64,000 bases of DNA from Streptomyces sp. NRRL F-5727 (lineage in GTDB: Bacteria; Actinomycetota; Actinomycetes; Streptomycetales; Streptomycetaceae), in the NCBI RefSeq assembly GCF_000719555.1, contig NZ_JOGX01000008.1:62001-126000 (forward strand), given 5' to 3'. Positions 43,687 through 52,340 of this stretch are shown piece after piece. Within the stretch, counting starts at the first letter, position 1. Each line of letters starts with the position of its first letter. A model generated the notes under the pieces. The model did no database searches, had not been told where the DNA came from, and saw nothing but the letters and a program-made list of their open reading frames with translations. A program made the translations under genes and the position numbers.

Positions 43687-44472
43687 TCAGATCCGACGGT
43701 AGCGGCTGAAGAGGAAGCCGTCCTGCTCCAGCAGAGAAGCCAGCCCAAAGCGTGTCGGAAGGGCGAGCGAAGGCCCGTGGGCGATCCGCTGGGCATCACC
43801 CGCGGTCATGGTCGGGGAGACCGTCAGGCACAGCTCGTCGAGCACCCCGGCGGCGGTGAACTGGCCGAGCAGCCGGGGCCCGCCCTCGGTGAGCTGCCGG
43901 CGCAGCCCGCGCTCGGCGAGGAGCGCGACCGCGCGGGCCGGGTCCACGGCGGCCCCGTCGCCGGCGAGCAGCACCTCGACGCCCGCGGCCCGCGCGGCGG
44001 CGATCCGGTCGGCGGGGGCGCCCGCGCCGGTCACGATCAGGGTCGGGACCAGCGGGGAGGTGTAGAGGGGGAGCGCGAGGTCCAGGTCGAGCGAGGCGGT
44101 CACGACCGCGATCGCGGGAGCGGGGCCCTGGCCGGCGGCGGCACGCCGGGCGGCGAAGACCTCCCGGGCCCGGGCCGGCCGGTACCCCTCCAGACGCACC
44201 GTCTCGGCCCCGACCACCACGACGTCCGCGAGCCCCCGCAGGGTGCCGAAGATCCGCATGTCGGTGTCGGAGGAGAGCGGCTGCGAGCGGCCCTCGTGCT
44301 GGCCCGCCCCGTCGAGCGAGGAGACCATGTTGGCCCGCAGCCAGCGCTCCTCCCCCTCCGGGTACGCGTAGGCGTCGGCCAGCTCGTCGAGGGACCACTC
44401 CCGGTCGGCGCCGGCGTCGCTGACCTGGGTCTTCGAGGCTGTCATGTCCGTCACAGGGAAGAGCTGTCGCAT
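43687..44472 (-). CDS. pyrimidine reductase family protein (RibD C-terminal-like)
   Basis: A 261-residue NADPH-dependent dihydrofolate-reductase-fold protein. Signatures: RANMVSSLDGAGQHEGRSQPLSSDTDMRIFGTLRGLADVVVVGAETVRLEGY (substrate/NADPH site) and RQLTEGGPRLLGQF followed by ELCLTVSPTMTAGDAQRIAHGP, as in RibD C-terminal and related actinobacterial reductases. It may reduce a pyrimidine or deazaflavin precursor; the exact substrate is unknown. The ATG at 44472 is only 36 bases from the divergent zapE start; an alternative ATG at 44445 would leave more promoter space. Confidence 0.85.
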   Translation of the reverse strand: MRQLFPVTDMTASKTQVSDAGADREWSLDELADAYAYPEGEERWLRANMVSSLDGAGQHEGRSQPLSSDTDMRIFGTLRGLADVVVVGAETVRLEGYRPARAREVFAARRAAAGQGPAPAIAVVTASLDLDLALPLYTSPLVPTLIVTGAGAPADRIAAARAAGVEVLLAGDGAAVDPARAVALLAERGLRRQLTEGGPRLLGQFTAAGVLDELCLTVSPTMTAGDAQRIAHGPSLALPTRFGLASLLEQDGFLFSRYRRI

Positions 44473-44508
44473 TCTCGCAGTCTGACACGGCGCTTACAGT
44501 GGGGAACT

Positions 44509-45594
44509 GTGTCGACCCGTGCCCTGAACGAAGCCGCCTCCGCAGCGGCGACCCCGCTCTCGCTGTGCTCGCGCGAGCCCCACGTCCCCGCCGACCGGCT
44601 GGTCGCGGAGATGGTCCCGCCGCCGCGCTTCGACTCGGTGCGCTTCGACACGTACCTCCCCGACCCGAACCAGCCCAGCCAGTGCGAGGCCGTCAAGGCG
44701 CTCTCCGGCTTCGCCGAGTCCCTCGGCGGGGCGCACGCGACCGGCGCCGGCCGGCGCCGCTGGTTCGCCCGCAAGCCCGCCGCCCCGGCCGCCCCGCGCG
44801 GGGTCTACCTCGACGGCGGCTACGGCGTCGGCAAGACCCACCTGCTCGCCTCCCTGTGGCACGCCACGCCCGCCGAACCCGCGCTGAAGGCGTTCGGCAC
44901 CTTCGTGGAGCTGACGAACCTGGTCGGCGCGCTCGGCTTCCAGCAGACCGTGCAGACGCTGAGCGGACACCGCCTCCTCTGCATCGACGAGTTCGAGCTG
45001 GACGACCCGGGCGACACCGTCCTCGTCTCCAGCCTGCTGGGCAAGCTGGTCGAGGCCGGCGTGGCGCTCGCCGCCACCTCGAACACGCTGCCGGGCAAGC
45101 TCGGCGAGGGCCGCTTCGCCGCCGCCGACTTCCTCCGCGAGATCCAGGGCCTCTCCGCGCACTTCCGGCCGCTGCGGATCGACGGCGAGGACTACCGCCA
45201 CCGGGGCCTGCCCGAGGCCCCCGCGCCCCACTCCGACCAGGTCGTCACGGAGGCCGCGTACCGCGTCCCGGGCGCCTCCCTCGACGACTTCCCGCACCTC
45301 CTCGCCCACCTGGCCAAGGTCCACCCGAGCCGGTACGGCGCCCTCACCGACGACCTGACGGCGGTCTGCCTCACCGACGTCGGCCCGGTCCCGGACCAGT
45401 CGACCGCGCTGCGGCTCGTCGTCCTCGCCGACCGCCTCTACGACCGCGAGATACCGGTGCTCGCCTCCGGACTCCCGTTCGACCGGTTGTTCAGCGAGGA
45501 GATGCTGAACGGCGGCTACCGCAAGAAGTACTTCCGCGCCATCTCCCGGCTCACCGCCCTGGCACGGGACGCAAAGGGGCTCGTGGCGCAGTAG
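44509..45594 (+). CDS. zapE: cell division protein ZapE (AFG1-like ATPase)
   Basis: A 361-residue AAA ATPase of the AFG1/ZapE family. N-terminal RFDSVRFDTYLPDPNQPSQCEAVKALSGF; Walker A DGGYGVGKTHLLASL; Walker B LLCIDEFELDDPGDT; sensor AATSNTLPGKLGEGRF; and the C-terminal HRGLPEAPAPHSDQVV and FSEEMLNGGYRKKYFRAISRL. ZapE destabilises FtsZ polymers in E. coli; its actinobacterial role is inferred. A TTACAGT, ten bases before the GTG, looks like a -10, so the mRNA may be nearly leaderless. Confidence 0.9.
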   Translation: MSTRALNEAASAAATPLSLCSREPHVPADRLVAEMVPPPRFDSVRFDTYLPDPNQPSQCEAVKALSGFAESLGGAHATGAGRRRWFARKPAAPAAPRGVYLDGGYGVGKTHLLASLWHATPAEPALKAFGTFVELTNLVGALGFQQTVQTLSGHRLLCIDEFELDDPGDTVLVSSLLGKLVEAGVALAATSNTLPGKLGEGRFAAADFLREIQGLSAHFRPLRIDGEDYRHRGLPEAPAPHSDQVVTEAAYRVPGASLDDFPHLLAHLAKVHPSRYGALTDDLTAVCLTDVGPVPDQSTALRLVVLADRLYDREIPVLASGLPFDRLFSEEMLNGGYRKKYFRAISRLTALARDAKGLVAQ

Positions 45595-45628
45595 GTTGGG
45601 GGCCATACCCGATCGAAAGGGATCCACC

Positions 45629-46054
45629 ATGGCCACCGTCCGTCACGCCCACACCGTCTGGCAGGGCGACCTCCTCAAGGGCTCCGGCGTCGTCACCCTC
45701 GACTCGTCCGGACTCGGCTCGTACGACGTCTCCTGGCCGGCCCGTGCCGAGGAGCCGAACGGCAAGACCAGCCCCGAGGAGCTCATCGCCGCCGCGCACT
45801 CCTCCTGCTTCTCCATGGCCTTCTCCAACGGCCTGGCCAAGGCGGGCAACCCGCCCACCCGCCTGGAGACCAAGGCGGACGTCACCTTCCAGCCGGGCGA
45901 GGGCATCACCGGCATCCACCTCACCGTGCGCGGCGAGGTCCCCGGTCTGGACGCGGACCAGTTCCAGTCCCTCGCCGAGGAGGCCAAGAAGAACTGCCCG
46001 GTCAGCCAGGCGCTCACCGGCACGACGATCACGCTGACGGCCGAACTGGCCTGA
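45629..46054 (+). CDS. OsmC/Ohr family peroxiredoxin-like protein
   Basis: A 141-residue OsmC-fold protein with the N-terminal active cysteine in AAHSSCFSMAFSNGLAKAG and the second cysteine in KKNCPVSQALTGT, the pair that forms the redox disulfide with the Arg/Glu around it. It probably reduces organic hydroperoxides. ATG 45629 follows GAAAGG. It may be co-transcribed with zapE (34-base gap). Confidence 0.9.
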   Translation: MATVRHAHTVWQGDLLKGSGVVTLDSSGLGSYDVSWPARAEEPNGKTSPEELIAAAHSSCFSMAFSNGLAKAGNPPTRLETKADVTFQPGEGITGIHLTVRGEVPGLDADQFQSLAEEAKKNCPVSQALTGTTITLTAELA

Positions 46055-46064
46055 CGTCCCGTCA

Positions 46065-46080
46065 CCCTGTTTCCACAGGG
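46065..46080. terminator. short hairpin after the OsmC gene
   Basis: CCCTGT-TTCC-ACAGGG: a 6-bp stem with a TTCC loop starting 11 bases after the stop. Weak but well placed. The remaining ~110 bases to the PhoX-like gene hold no other clear signal. Confidence 0.4.
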
Positions 46081-46190
46081 GCGGAATTAGGCCATCCGAG
46101 GCCCCGTGGACCCGCGTCACGGCATCACGCAGACCACCGCGTGGTACATGAAGCGGGTCCACACCTGTTCCGGCGGGAAGGCCCTCCTCC

Positions 46191-47564
46191 ATGGCAGTGA
46201 CACGACGTCAGATCCTGGCCCGCACCGGCGCGTCCGTCGCCGGGATCGCCTTCACCGGCGCCCTGGCCGACCTCTTCGCCGGCTCCCCCGCCGCCGCCGA
46301 ACCGCGCGGCGGATACGGCCCGCTCCTCCCCGACCCGGCCGGTCTGCTCGACCTCCCCGCCGGCTTCTCCTACCGGGTCCTCTCCCGCGAGGGCGACCCG
46401 CTCCGCTCCGGCGAGGGCACGGTCCCCGGCCGCTTCGACGGCATGAGCGCCTTCGCGGGCCCGCGCGGCGGCGTCCGCCTCGTCCGCAACCACGAGAACC
46501 GCCCCGACGCGCCGCTCGCCGTCCCGCACGCGCCCGGCCTGGTCTACGACCGGGGCGGCAGGGGCGGCTGCACCGTCCTCGGCCTCGACGCCACCGGCGA
46601 GGTGCTCCAGGGCGCGGCCGGCGAGCGCGTCGGCATCGCCGGCACCGCGGTCAACTGCGCGGGCGGCCCCACCCCCTGGGGCACCTGGCTGACCTGCGAG
46701 GAGACCGAGGACAAGGCGGGCAGCAAGGGGTACGAGAAGGACCACGGCTTCGTCTTCGAGGTCGACCCGGCCGACCCGCTCCGCACCGGGGCCGTGCCGC
46801 TCACCGCGCTGGGCCGCTTCGCGCACGAGGCCGTCGCCGTCGACCCGTACACCGGGATCGTCTACGAGACGGAGGACGCCTTCGACCGCCCCTTCGGCCT
46901 CTTCTACCGCTTCCTCCCCGAGCGCCCCCTCGGCGGCACCGGCTCGCTGCGCGCCGGCGGCACCCTGGAGGCCCTGCGCGTGCCCGGCGTGCCGGACCTG
47001 TCGGTCGTCCAGGAGGCCGGGGCGGTCTTCGACTCCGTCGAGTGGGTGCCGGTGCCGGACCCGCAGGCGGTCTCGACGCCCATCCGCTTCCAGGACTTCG
47101 GGCGGGGCGGGATCACCCACGCGCAGAAGCTGGAGGGCTGCTACTGGGGCGGCCGCTGCGTCTACTTCGTCTCCTCCTTCGCCCGGGCCTCCGACGGCTC
47201 CGGCGCCACCCACTACGGGCAGGTGTGGAAGTACGACCCGCACCGCCGACGGCTCACCCTCGCCGTCGTCTTCGGCCCGGACACCGACCTCCGGCTGCCC
47301 GGCGAGTCCCCCGACAACATCTGCCTGGCCCCCACCGGCGGCCTGATGGTCTGCGAGGACGGCGACGGCGCCCAGCACGTCTTCGGGGTGAGCCGGCGGG
47401 GCGAGGTGTACGCCGTCGCCAGGGGTGCTCAAGACATCGGCGACCCCGGGGCGCCGGAGTGGGGCGAGTTCGCGGGCGTCACCTTCTCCCCCGACGGCGC
47501 CACGATGTACGTGAACTGCTACACCCCCGGCACCACCTTCGCCGTCACCGGCCCCTGGCGCTGA
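46191..47564 (+). CDS. PhoX-like secreted phosphatase (DUF839)
   Basis: A 457-residue protein with a twin-arginine signal (VTRRQILARTGASVAGIAFTGALADLF) and the DUF839/PhoX body: RLVRNHENRPDAPL, TAVNCAGGPTPWGTWLTCEETE, GRFAHEAVAVDPYTGIVYETEDAF, SPDNICLAPTGGLMVCEDGDG, FAGVTFSPDGATMYVNCYTPGTTFAVTGPW. PhoX enzymes are Ca/Fe-dependent, Tat-exported alkaline phosphatases that release phosphate from organic esters. A PHO box was looked for upstream and not convincingly found. It ends at a strong terminator before a polyphosphate kinase gene. Confidence 0.88.
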   Translation: MAVTRRQILARTGASVAGIAFTGALADLFAGSPAAAEPRGGYGPLLPDPAGLLDLPAGFSYRVLSREGDPLRSGEGTVPGRFDGMSAFAGPRGGVRLVRNHENRPDAPLAVPHAPGLVYDRGGRGGCTVLGLDATGEVLQGAAGERVGIAGTAVNCAGGPTPWGTWLTCEETEDKAGSKGYEKDHGFVFEVDPADPLRTGAVPLTALGRFAHEAVAVDPYTGIVYETEDAFDRPFGLFYRFLPERPLGGTGSLRAGGTLEALRVPGVPDLSVVQEAGAVFDSVEWVPVPDPQAVSTPIRFQDFGRGGITHAQKLEGCYWGGRCVYFVSSFARASDGSGATHYGQVWKYDPHRRRLTLAVVFGPDTDLRLPGESPDNICLAPTGGLMVCEDGDGAQHVFGVSRRGEVYAVARGAQDIGDPGAPEWGEFAGVTFSPDGATMYVNCYTPGTTFAVTGPWR

Positions 47565-47595
47565 CCCCCGGTCCGCCCGGGGCGCACTCGCGGAC

Positions 47596-47623
47596 TCCCC
47601 CGATCCGGCGCAGGATCGGGGGA
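47596..47623. terminator. terminator after the PhoX-like gene
   Basis: TCCCCCGATCC and GGATCGGGGGA form a perfect 11-bp stem with a 6-base loop, 31 bases before the PPK2 GTG. Confidence 0.65.
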
Positions 47624-47653
47624 GGGCGAGCAGCACGGCGGAAGGGGCGCGCG

Positions 47654-48544
47654 GTGGCGAAGAAGGACGGGAAGCAGGGTGGGGCCGGGCGGGCCGGGTC
47701 CCTCGGCGAGGCGCTGCGGCTGCCGCCGGGCGAGCCCGTCGACCTCTCCGCGTACGACCCCCGGGCCACCCCGCGCGCCCCGGAGGGCGGCCCCGACCGC
47801 AAGACGACCGGGCGCGCCGCCACCGCCCTCCTGGGCCCGCGGCTCGCCGGCCTCCAGGAGCGGCTGTACGCGTCGAGCACGGCCGGCGACCGGCGCCGGG
47901 TGCTCCTCGTCCTCCAGGGCATGGACACCAGCGGCAAGGGCGGCACGGTCAAGCACGTCATCGGCACCCTCAACCCCTCCGGCTGCCGGATCCACGCCTT
48001 CAAGGCACCCACGCCGGAGGAGCGCGCCCACCCCTTCCTGTGGCGGATCACCCGGGCGCTGCCGCTGCCGGGCGAGATCGGCATCTTCGACCGCTCGCAC
48101 TACGAGGACGTCCTCATCGCCCGGGTCCGCGAGCTGGTCCCGCGCGAGGAGGTCGAGCGGCGCTACGAGGAGATCGGACGCTTCGAGCGCGCGCTCACCG
48201 ACGAGGGCGTGACGGTCGTGAAGGTCTTCCTGCACCTGTCGTACGAGGAGCAGCGCAGCCGCCTCCTGGAGCGCCTGGACAACCCGGAGAAGCACTGGAA
48301 GTTCGACCCGGGCGACATCGAGGAGCGGACCCGCTGGCCCGCCTACCAGGAGGCGTACGAGCTGGCGCTGGAGCGCTGCTCGACCCCCGCCACGCCCTGG
48401 TACCTGGTCCCGGCGGACCGCAAGTGGTACCGGAACTGGGCCGTCAGCACGCTGCTCCTGGAGCATCTGGAGGCGCTGGACCCGCAGTACCCGGCGGGCG
48501 GCTTCGACGTGGCGGAGTGCCGGCGGCTGCTGCTCGCGACCTGA
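47654..48544 (+). CDS. ppk2: polyphosphate kinase 2 family protein
   Basis: A 296-residue PPK2 that transfers phosphate between polyphosphate and nucleotides. Walker A-like GMDTSGKGGTVKHV, the substrate-binding FDRSHYEDVLIARV, the lid KFDPGDIEERTRW and the terminal DRKWYRNWAVSTLLLEHL are complete. It probably makes NDP/NTP from polyP. GTG 47654 has GGAAGGGG upstream. Its position behind a phosphatase gene hints at phosphate metabolism. Confidence 0.92.
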   Translation: MAKKDGKQGGAGRAGSLGEALRLPPGEPVDLSAYDPRATPRAPEGGPDRKTTGRAATALLGPRLAGLQERLYASSTAGDRRRVLLVLQGMDTSGKGGTVKHVIGTLNPSGCRIHAFKAPTPEERAHPFLWRITRALPLPGEIGIFDRSHYEDVLIARVRELVPREEVERRYEEIGRFERALTDEGVTVVKVFLHLSYEEQRSRLLERLDNPEKHWKFDPGDIEERTRWPAYQEAYELALERCSTPATPWYLVPADRKWYRNWAVSTLLLEHLEALDPQYPAGGFDVAECRRLLLAT

Positions 48545-48614
48545 GCCGCGCAGCCCTGAGCCCTGACGGGTGACGCGGCGCGCCGCGCCCCGGGGTCCGA
48601 CGGCGGGGCTTCAC

Positions 48615-48626
48615 ATCCGATCGGAT
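48615..48626. promoter_or_regulatory. 12-bp perfect palindrome upstream of the deacetylase lipoprotein gene
   Basis: ATCCGATCGGAT is its own reverse complement and ends 11 bases before the GTG start. It overlaps a TAACTT that could be a -10 for a near-leaderless transcript, so a repressor bound there would block transcription. Confidence 0.35.
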
Positions 48627-48637
48627 AACTTCCGTTC

Positions 48638-49516
48638 GTGACCATTTCTGTACGTAAAGTGGCGGCGCTCGGTCTGCTCGGCGCCGTTCTCGTCGGCTGC
48701 GGCGGGGGCGCCGACACCGCTTCGCCCGTCGTGGACCGGACCTCCGCCGCGGCGACGGCCGAGCCGACCGCGGCCCCGGGTGCCAAGCCCGCGAAGCCCG
48801 CGCCCGCCGCGCCGCCCACGATGGCGGCCGGGCCCCAGGGGCGTACGCCCGTCTACGAACGGCGGACCGGCCGGGGTACCGAGAAGGTGGTCGCGCTCAC
48901 CTTCGACGCCGACATGACCGCCGACCAGGGCCCCCGGGCGGCGCGCGGCGAGCGCTTCGACAACCCGGAGCTCATCGCGACCCTGCGCCGGCTGAAGGTG
49001 GACGCGACGATCTTCATGACCGGCCGCTGGGCGGAGGAGTACCCCGACCAGGTCCGCTCCATCGGCACCGACCCCCGCTTCGAGATCGCCAACCACTCCT
49101 ACAGCCACTACGCCTTCGCCGAGCCCTGCTACGGCCTGCCGACCGTGGCGAAGCCGGACATGGCGGCGGACGTGCGGCGCGCCTTCGACTCCTTCCGGGA
49201 CGCGGGCGCCGTCAACGTCGTGCCCTACTTCCGCTTCCCCGGCGGCTGTCACGACGACACCGCGCTGGACGCGCTCGCCCCGGCCCGGGTCACCGCCGTC
49301 CAGTGGGACGTGGTCGGCGGGGACGCCTTCGCGAAGGACCCGGACGCGGTGGCGGAGCAGGTGCTCTCCGGGGTCCGCCCGGGCTCGCTGGTCGTCCTCC
49401 ACTGCACCCGCAGCGCCGCCCCCGCCACGGAGCGCGCGATCCGCCGGATCGTCCCCGAACTCCGCGCCCGCGGCTACCGCTTCGTGAAGGTCTCCGAGCT
49501 GATGCGCGCGGGCTGA
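48638..49516 (+). CDS. polysaccharide deacetylase lipoprotein
   Basis: A 292-residue protein with a signal peptide ending in the lipobox LVGC (MTISVRKVAALGLLGAVLVGC) and a flexible Ala/Pro linker to about residue 70, then a NodB domain: VVALTFDADMT (TFDD-type), ANHSYSHYAF (HxxxH metal ligands), YFRFPGGCHDD, and LVVLHCTRS. It likely de-N-acetylates a cell-wall or extracellular polysaccharide and is anchored by the lipid. GTG at 48638. Confidence 0.9.
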   Translation: MTISVRKVAALGLLGAVLVGCGGGADTASPVVDRTSAAATAEPTAAPGAKPAKPAPAAPPTMAAGPQGRTPVYERRTGRGTEKVVALTFDADMTADQGPRAARGERFDNPELIATLRRLKVDATIFMTGRWAEEYPDQVRSIGTDPRFEIANHSYSHYAFAEPCYGLPTVAKPDMAADVRRAFDSFRDAGAVNVVPYFRFPGGCHDDTALDALAPARVTAVQWDVVGGDAFAKDPDAVAEQVLSGVRPGSLVVLHCTRSAAPATERAIRRIVPELRARGYRFVKVSELMRAG

Positions 49517-49538
49517 GCGGGCGGGGCCGGGCCTCCGG

Positions 49539-49727
49539 TCAGCCGGAGCAGGCGGTGCGCTGGGCCTCCTGCCACTCGCAGACCGGGCACAGGACGACGC
49601 CCTTGACCGACGCGGCGTACTCCGTCGGCTCCAGGCACAGCACGCACCGCGCGTAGGGGCCCTCGGCCGCCTTCGGCGGACGGGGCGCGGGCTCGGGGGT
49701 GCAGAAGGCGCCGGATTCCGTGGTCAT
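49539..49727 (-). CDS. small CxxC zinc-ribbon-like protein
   Basis: A 62-residue protein with two CxxC pairs, RCVLCLEP and LCPVCEWQEA, and MTTESGAFCTPEPAPRPPK at the start. It looks like a zinc-ribbon regulator of the small actinobacterial kind; its function is unknown. Convergent with the deacetylase gene. Confidence 0.6.
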   Translation of the reverse strand: MTTESGAFCTPEPAPRPPKAAEGPYARCVLCLEPTEYAASVKGVVLCPVCEWQEAQRTACSG

Positions 49728-49943
49728 GACACCGAGGCTACTCCGGTACCGGTCCCGGTCCGGTACGGCTCCGGCCCCGGCCCTCACTCCAGGCGCGCGG
49801 CCGCCCGGTGAGGGCGCGGGCGGTGGCGGCCAGGACCCCGGCGGGCAGGGCGTCCGGGCCGCTCGTCCCGGCGAGGTCGCCGGTCGCCGTCACCGCCGCG
49901 GCCACACGATCGGGCTGTCGGACCGCGGTGGCAGACTTGCCGC

Positions 49944-50699
49944 GTGAGCAGCCACGACACCGAACCGAACACCGAACCGCGCACGGATCCGAGCGCCGAT
50001 CCCCGGGACGACAAGCCGCAGTTCGTCCTGCCCCTGGTGGTGCGCATCGAGAAGGACGCGCCCCCGGCCCGTACGGACGCCCTGGAGACCGCGGCCCGGG
50101 CCGTGCTCCGGCTCCTGACCGACGAGCGGGCGGCCGGCGAGGGGGAATGGGCGCGGGCCGTCGCCGACTGGGAGGACGCCCGCATCCGCAAGGTCGTCCG
50201 GCGGGCGCGCGGCGCGGAGTGGCGGCGCGCCGGGGCCCTGCCCGGCATCACCGTGACCGGCGCGGCGGCGGAGGTACGGGTCTTCCCGCCGGTGCCCCTC
50301 GACGGCTGGCCCAAGGAGCTGGCCAAGCTCCAGGTCTCCGGCACCGACCTCGACGACCCGGCCGCGCCCGGCCCCGTCCCGGACGGCGCGGCCGTGCTCT
50401 GGCTCAATCCGGGGCTCGCGATGTCGGCGGGCAAGGCGATGGCGCAGGCCGGGCACGGCGCCCAGCTCCTGTGGTGGGCGCTGGACGGGGCCGCCCGTAC
50501 GGCCTGGCGGGAGGCCGGCTTCCCGCTCGCCGTCCGCACGGCGGCCGAGGCCGACTGGCCCGCGCTGGCCGCGAGCGGCCTCCCGGTCGTCCGGGACGCC
50601 GGCTTCACGGAGATCGCGCCGGGCAGCGCCACGGTGGTGTCGGCGTTCCCCGGCGTCCTGGACGCTCCCGGGGCGCCGGTGGCCGGGAACCTCAAATGA
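49944..50699 (+). CDS. PTH2-like peptidyl-tRNA hydrolase
   Basis: A 251-residue protein. The C-terminal half carries LNPGLAMSAGKAMAQAGHGAQLLWWAL, matching the Pth2 signature (GxxMxxGKxxAQxxHA), and FPLAVRTAAEADWPALAASGLPVVRDAGFTEIAPGSATVVSAFPG, the typical ending. The N-terminal half (VLPLVVRIEKDAPPARTDALETAARAVLRLL) is an actinobacterial extension. It would cleave peptidyl-tRNA. GTG 49944 is used. The preceding ~220 bases hold no gene that I can support. Confidence 0.85.
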   Translation: MSSHDTEPNTEPRTDPSADPRDDKPQFVLPLVVRIEKDAPPARTDALETAARAVLRLLTDERAAGEGEWARAVADWEDARIRKVVRRARGAEWRRAGALPGITVTGAAAEVRVFPPVPLDGWPKELAKLQVSGTDLDDPAAPGPVPDGAAVLWLNPGLAMSAGKAMAQAGHGAQLLWWALDGAARTAWREAGFPLAVRTAAEADWPALAASGLPVVRDAGFTEIAPGSATVVSAFPGVLDAPGAPVAGNLK

Positions 50700-50781
50700 A
50701 GCTCTGAACCTCCTCCCTCCGGGGTTCGACCGGCACCGCCGGGGTCATCACGTGGATGACTGAGGACCGAAGGAGGGGGAC

Positions 50782-52335
50782 ATGACGGAACTCGGCATCG
50801 GCATCGGCTGGCGTCCGGAGATCGCGGACGCGGTCGAGGACCTGCCCGTCGACTGGGTGGAGGTCGTCGCGGAGAACGTGTGCGCCGGCCATCTGCCCGA
50901 CTCGCTCGCCCGGCTGCGGGCGCGCGGCGTCACCGTCGTACCGCACGGGGTGTCGCTGGGGCTCGGCGGGGCGGACCGCCCCGACCCCGAGCGACTGGCC
51001 GCGCTCGCGGAGAAGGCCGAGGCGCTGGGGGCGCCGCTCGTCACCGAGCACATCGCCTTCGTCCGGGCCGGCGGGCCGCTGACGGCGACGCCGCCGCTGG
51101 AGGCCGGGCACCTGCTGCCGGTCCCGCGCACCCGGGACGCCCTGGACGTGCTCTGCGAGAACGTGCGCATCGCGCAGGAGTCCCTGCCGGTGCCGCTGGC
51201 GCTGGAGAACATCGCCGCGCTGTTCTCCTGGCCGGACGAGGAGCTGTCGGAGGGGCGGTTCCTGGCGGAGCTGGTGGAGCGCACGGGGGTGCGACTCCTC
51301 ATCGACGTCGCCAACCTGCACACCAACCACCGCAACCGGGGCGAGGACCCGGCGCGGGCCCTCGCCGAACTGCCGGTGGAGGCCATCGCGTACGTGCACG
51401 TGGCGGGCGGTGTCGAGCGGGACGGGGTCTGGCACGACACCCACGCCCACCCGGTCCCGGCGCCGGTCCTGGACATCCTGGCCGACCTCGCCGGCCGGGT
51501 CGCCCCGCCGGGCGTCCTCCTGGAGCGCGACGACCACTTCCCGGCGGCGGATGAGCTGGCCGCCGAACTCGCCGCGATCCGTTCCACGGTGACGGCGGCC
51601 CGGCGCGCCCCGGCCCCGTCCGGCCCGCTCGCCGCCCGCCACGGCGCCGGTGCCGCCGCCCTGCGCGCCGGCCGCGCCCTCACCGGCGGCGACGCCCTGC
51701 ACATCGGCGCCGGCGCCCGTGTCTCGGGCGGCCCGATGCCGACCGCCCGGCCGGCTCCCGCCGCGCCGACCGGTCCGGCGGCCGGTCCGGCGGCCGGTCC
51801 GGTGGCCGGTCCGGTGGCCGGTCCGGCGGCCGGTCCGGTGGCTGGCCCGCCGACCGGTCCGGTGGCCGGTCCGGCGGCCGGTCCGGTGGCTGTTCTGGCG
51901 CGGCCCGAGGCCGCCGTCACGAGAGCCGCGCCCTCCGCGGACGCCGCCGCGCGGCAGCGGGTCGGGGTCGCGCAGGCGGCGGTGCTGTCGGCGCTGGTCG
52001 CGGGGACTCCGGTGCCCGAGGGCTTCGACGTGCGGCGGATGCGCGTGCAGAGCCGGGCGCTCGCCGCCAAGCGGGCCTCCGTCGTGGCGCGGATCGCGCC
52101 CGAGCTGCCGAGGATCCTCGGCGCGGAGTTCCGGCCCGCGTTCCTCGCCTACGCCCGCAGCCGGCCCATGCCGGGCAGCTACCGGCGGGACGCGCTCGAC
52201 TTCGTCGAGGGGCTGCTCCTCGACGAACAGCGGCCCGAGCGGCGGGAGCTGACCCGCTGGTGGCGGGAGCGGACCGAGACCCGGCCGGCCGGCCGGGTGG
52301 CGCGTGCCGCCCGGCGCGTGTTCGGGGGGCGGTGA
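50782..52335 (+). CDS. DUF692 (MbnB-like) enzyme fused to a C-terminal helical domain
   Basis: A 517-residue protein. Residues about 1-270 form the DUF692 TIM barrel with metal-site residues: [51 protein letters not shown] and LERDDHF. DUF692 enzymes (MbnB, TglH) use iron to oxidise cysteines in peptides. A Gly/Pro/Ala linker from a 12-bp repeat (51772-51891) connects to a helical domain (about 385-500: [50 protein letters not shown]) reminiscent of the DUF2063/MbnC-type partner. ATG 50782 with GGAGGGGGACATG. The following gene starts six bases after its stop. Confidence 0.85.
   Translation: MTELGIGIGWRPEIADAVEDLPVDWVEVVAENVCAGHLPDSLARLRARGVTVVPHGVSLGLGGADRPDPERLAALAEKAEALGAPLVTEHIAFVRAGGPLTATPPLEAGHLLPVPRTRDALDVLCENVRIAQESLPVPLALENIAALFSWPDEELSEGRFLAELVERTGVRLLIDVANLHTNHRNRGEDPARALAELPVEAIAYVHVAGGVERDGVWHDTHAHPVPAPVLDILADLAGRVAPPGVLLERDDHFPAADELAAELAAIRSTVTAARRAPAPSGPLAARHGAGAAALRAGRALTGGDALHIGAGARVSGGPMPTARPAPAAPTGPAAGPAAGPVAGPVAGPAAGPVAGPPTGPVAGPAAGPVAVLARPEAAVTRAAPSADAAARQRVGVAQAAVLSALVAGTPVPEGFDVRRMRVQSRALAAKRASVVARIAPELPRILGAEFRPAFLAYARSRPMPGSYRRDALDFVEGLLLDEQRPERRELTRWWRERTETRPAGRVARAARRVFGGR
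51772..51891 (+). repeat. 10 x 12-bp tandem repeat in the DUF692 linker
   Basis: Ten nearly exact tandem units of GGTCCGG(C/T)GGCC encode Gly-Pro-(Ala/Val)-Ala blocks. One unit (51844-51855) reads GGCCCGCCGACC. In-frame copy-number changes would alter the length of the linker between the two domains. Confidence 0.85.
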
Positions 52336-52340
52336 CCGTC

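Noticed and set aside
46055..46190. PHO box upstream of the PhoX-like gene
   Set aside because: No GTTCACC-type direct repeats with proper spacing; only a weak GTCCACA resemblance.
49738..49943. Minus-strand frame reading VAAAVTATGDLAGTSGPDALPAG before the PTH2-like gene
   Set aside because: Good codon bias but too short (about 55 codons), no ribosome site and no recognisable domain; may be antisense to the plus-strand promoter.
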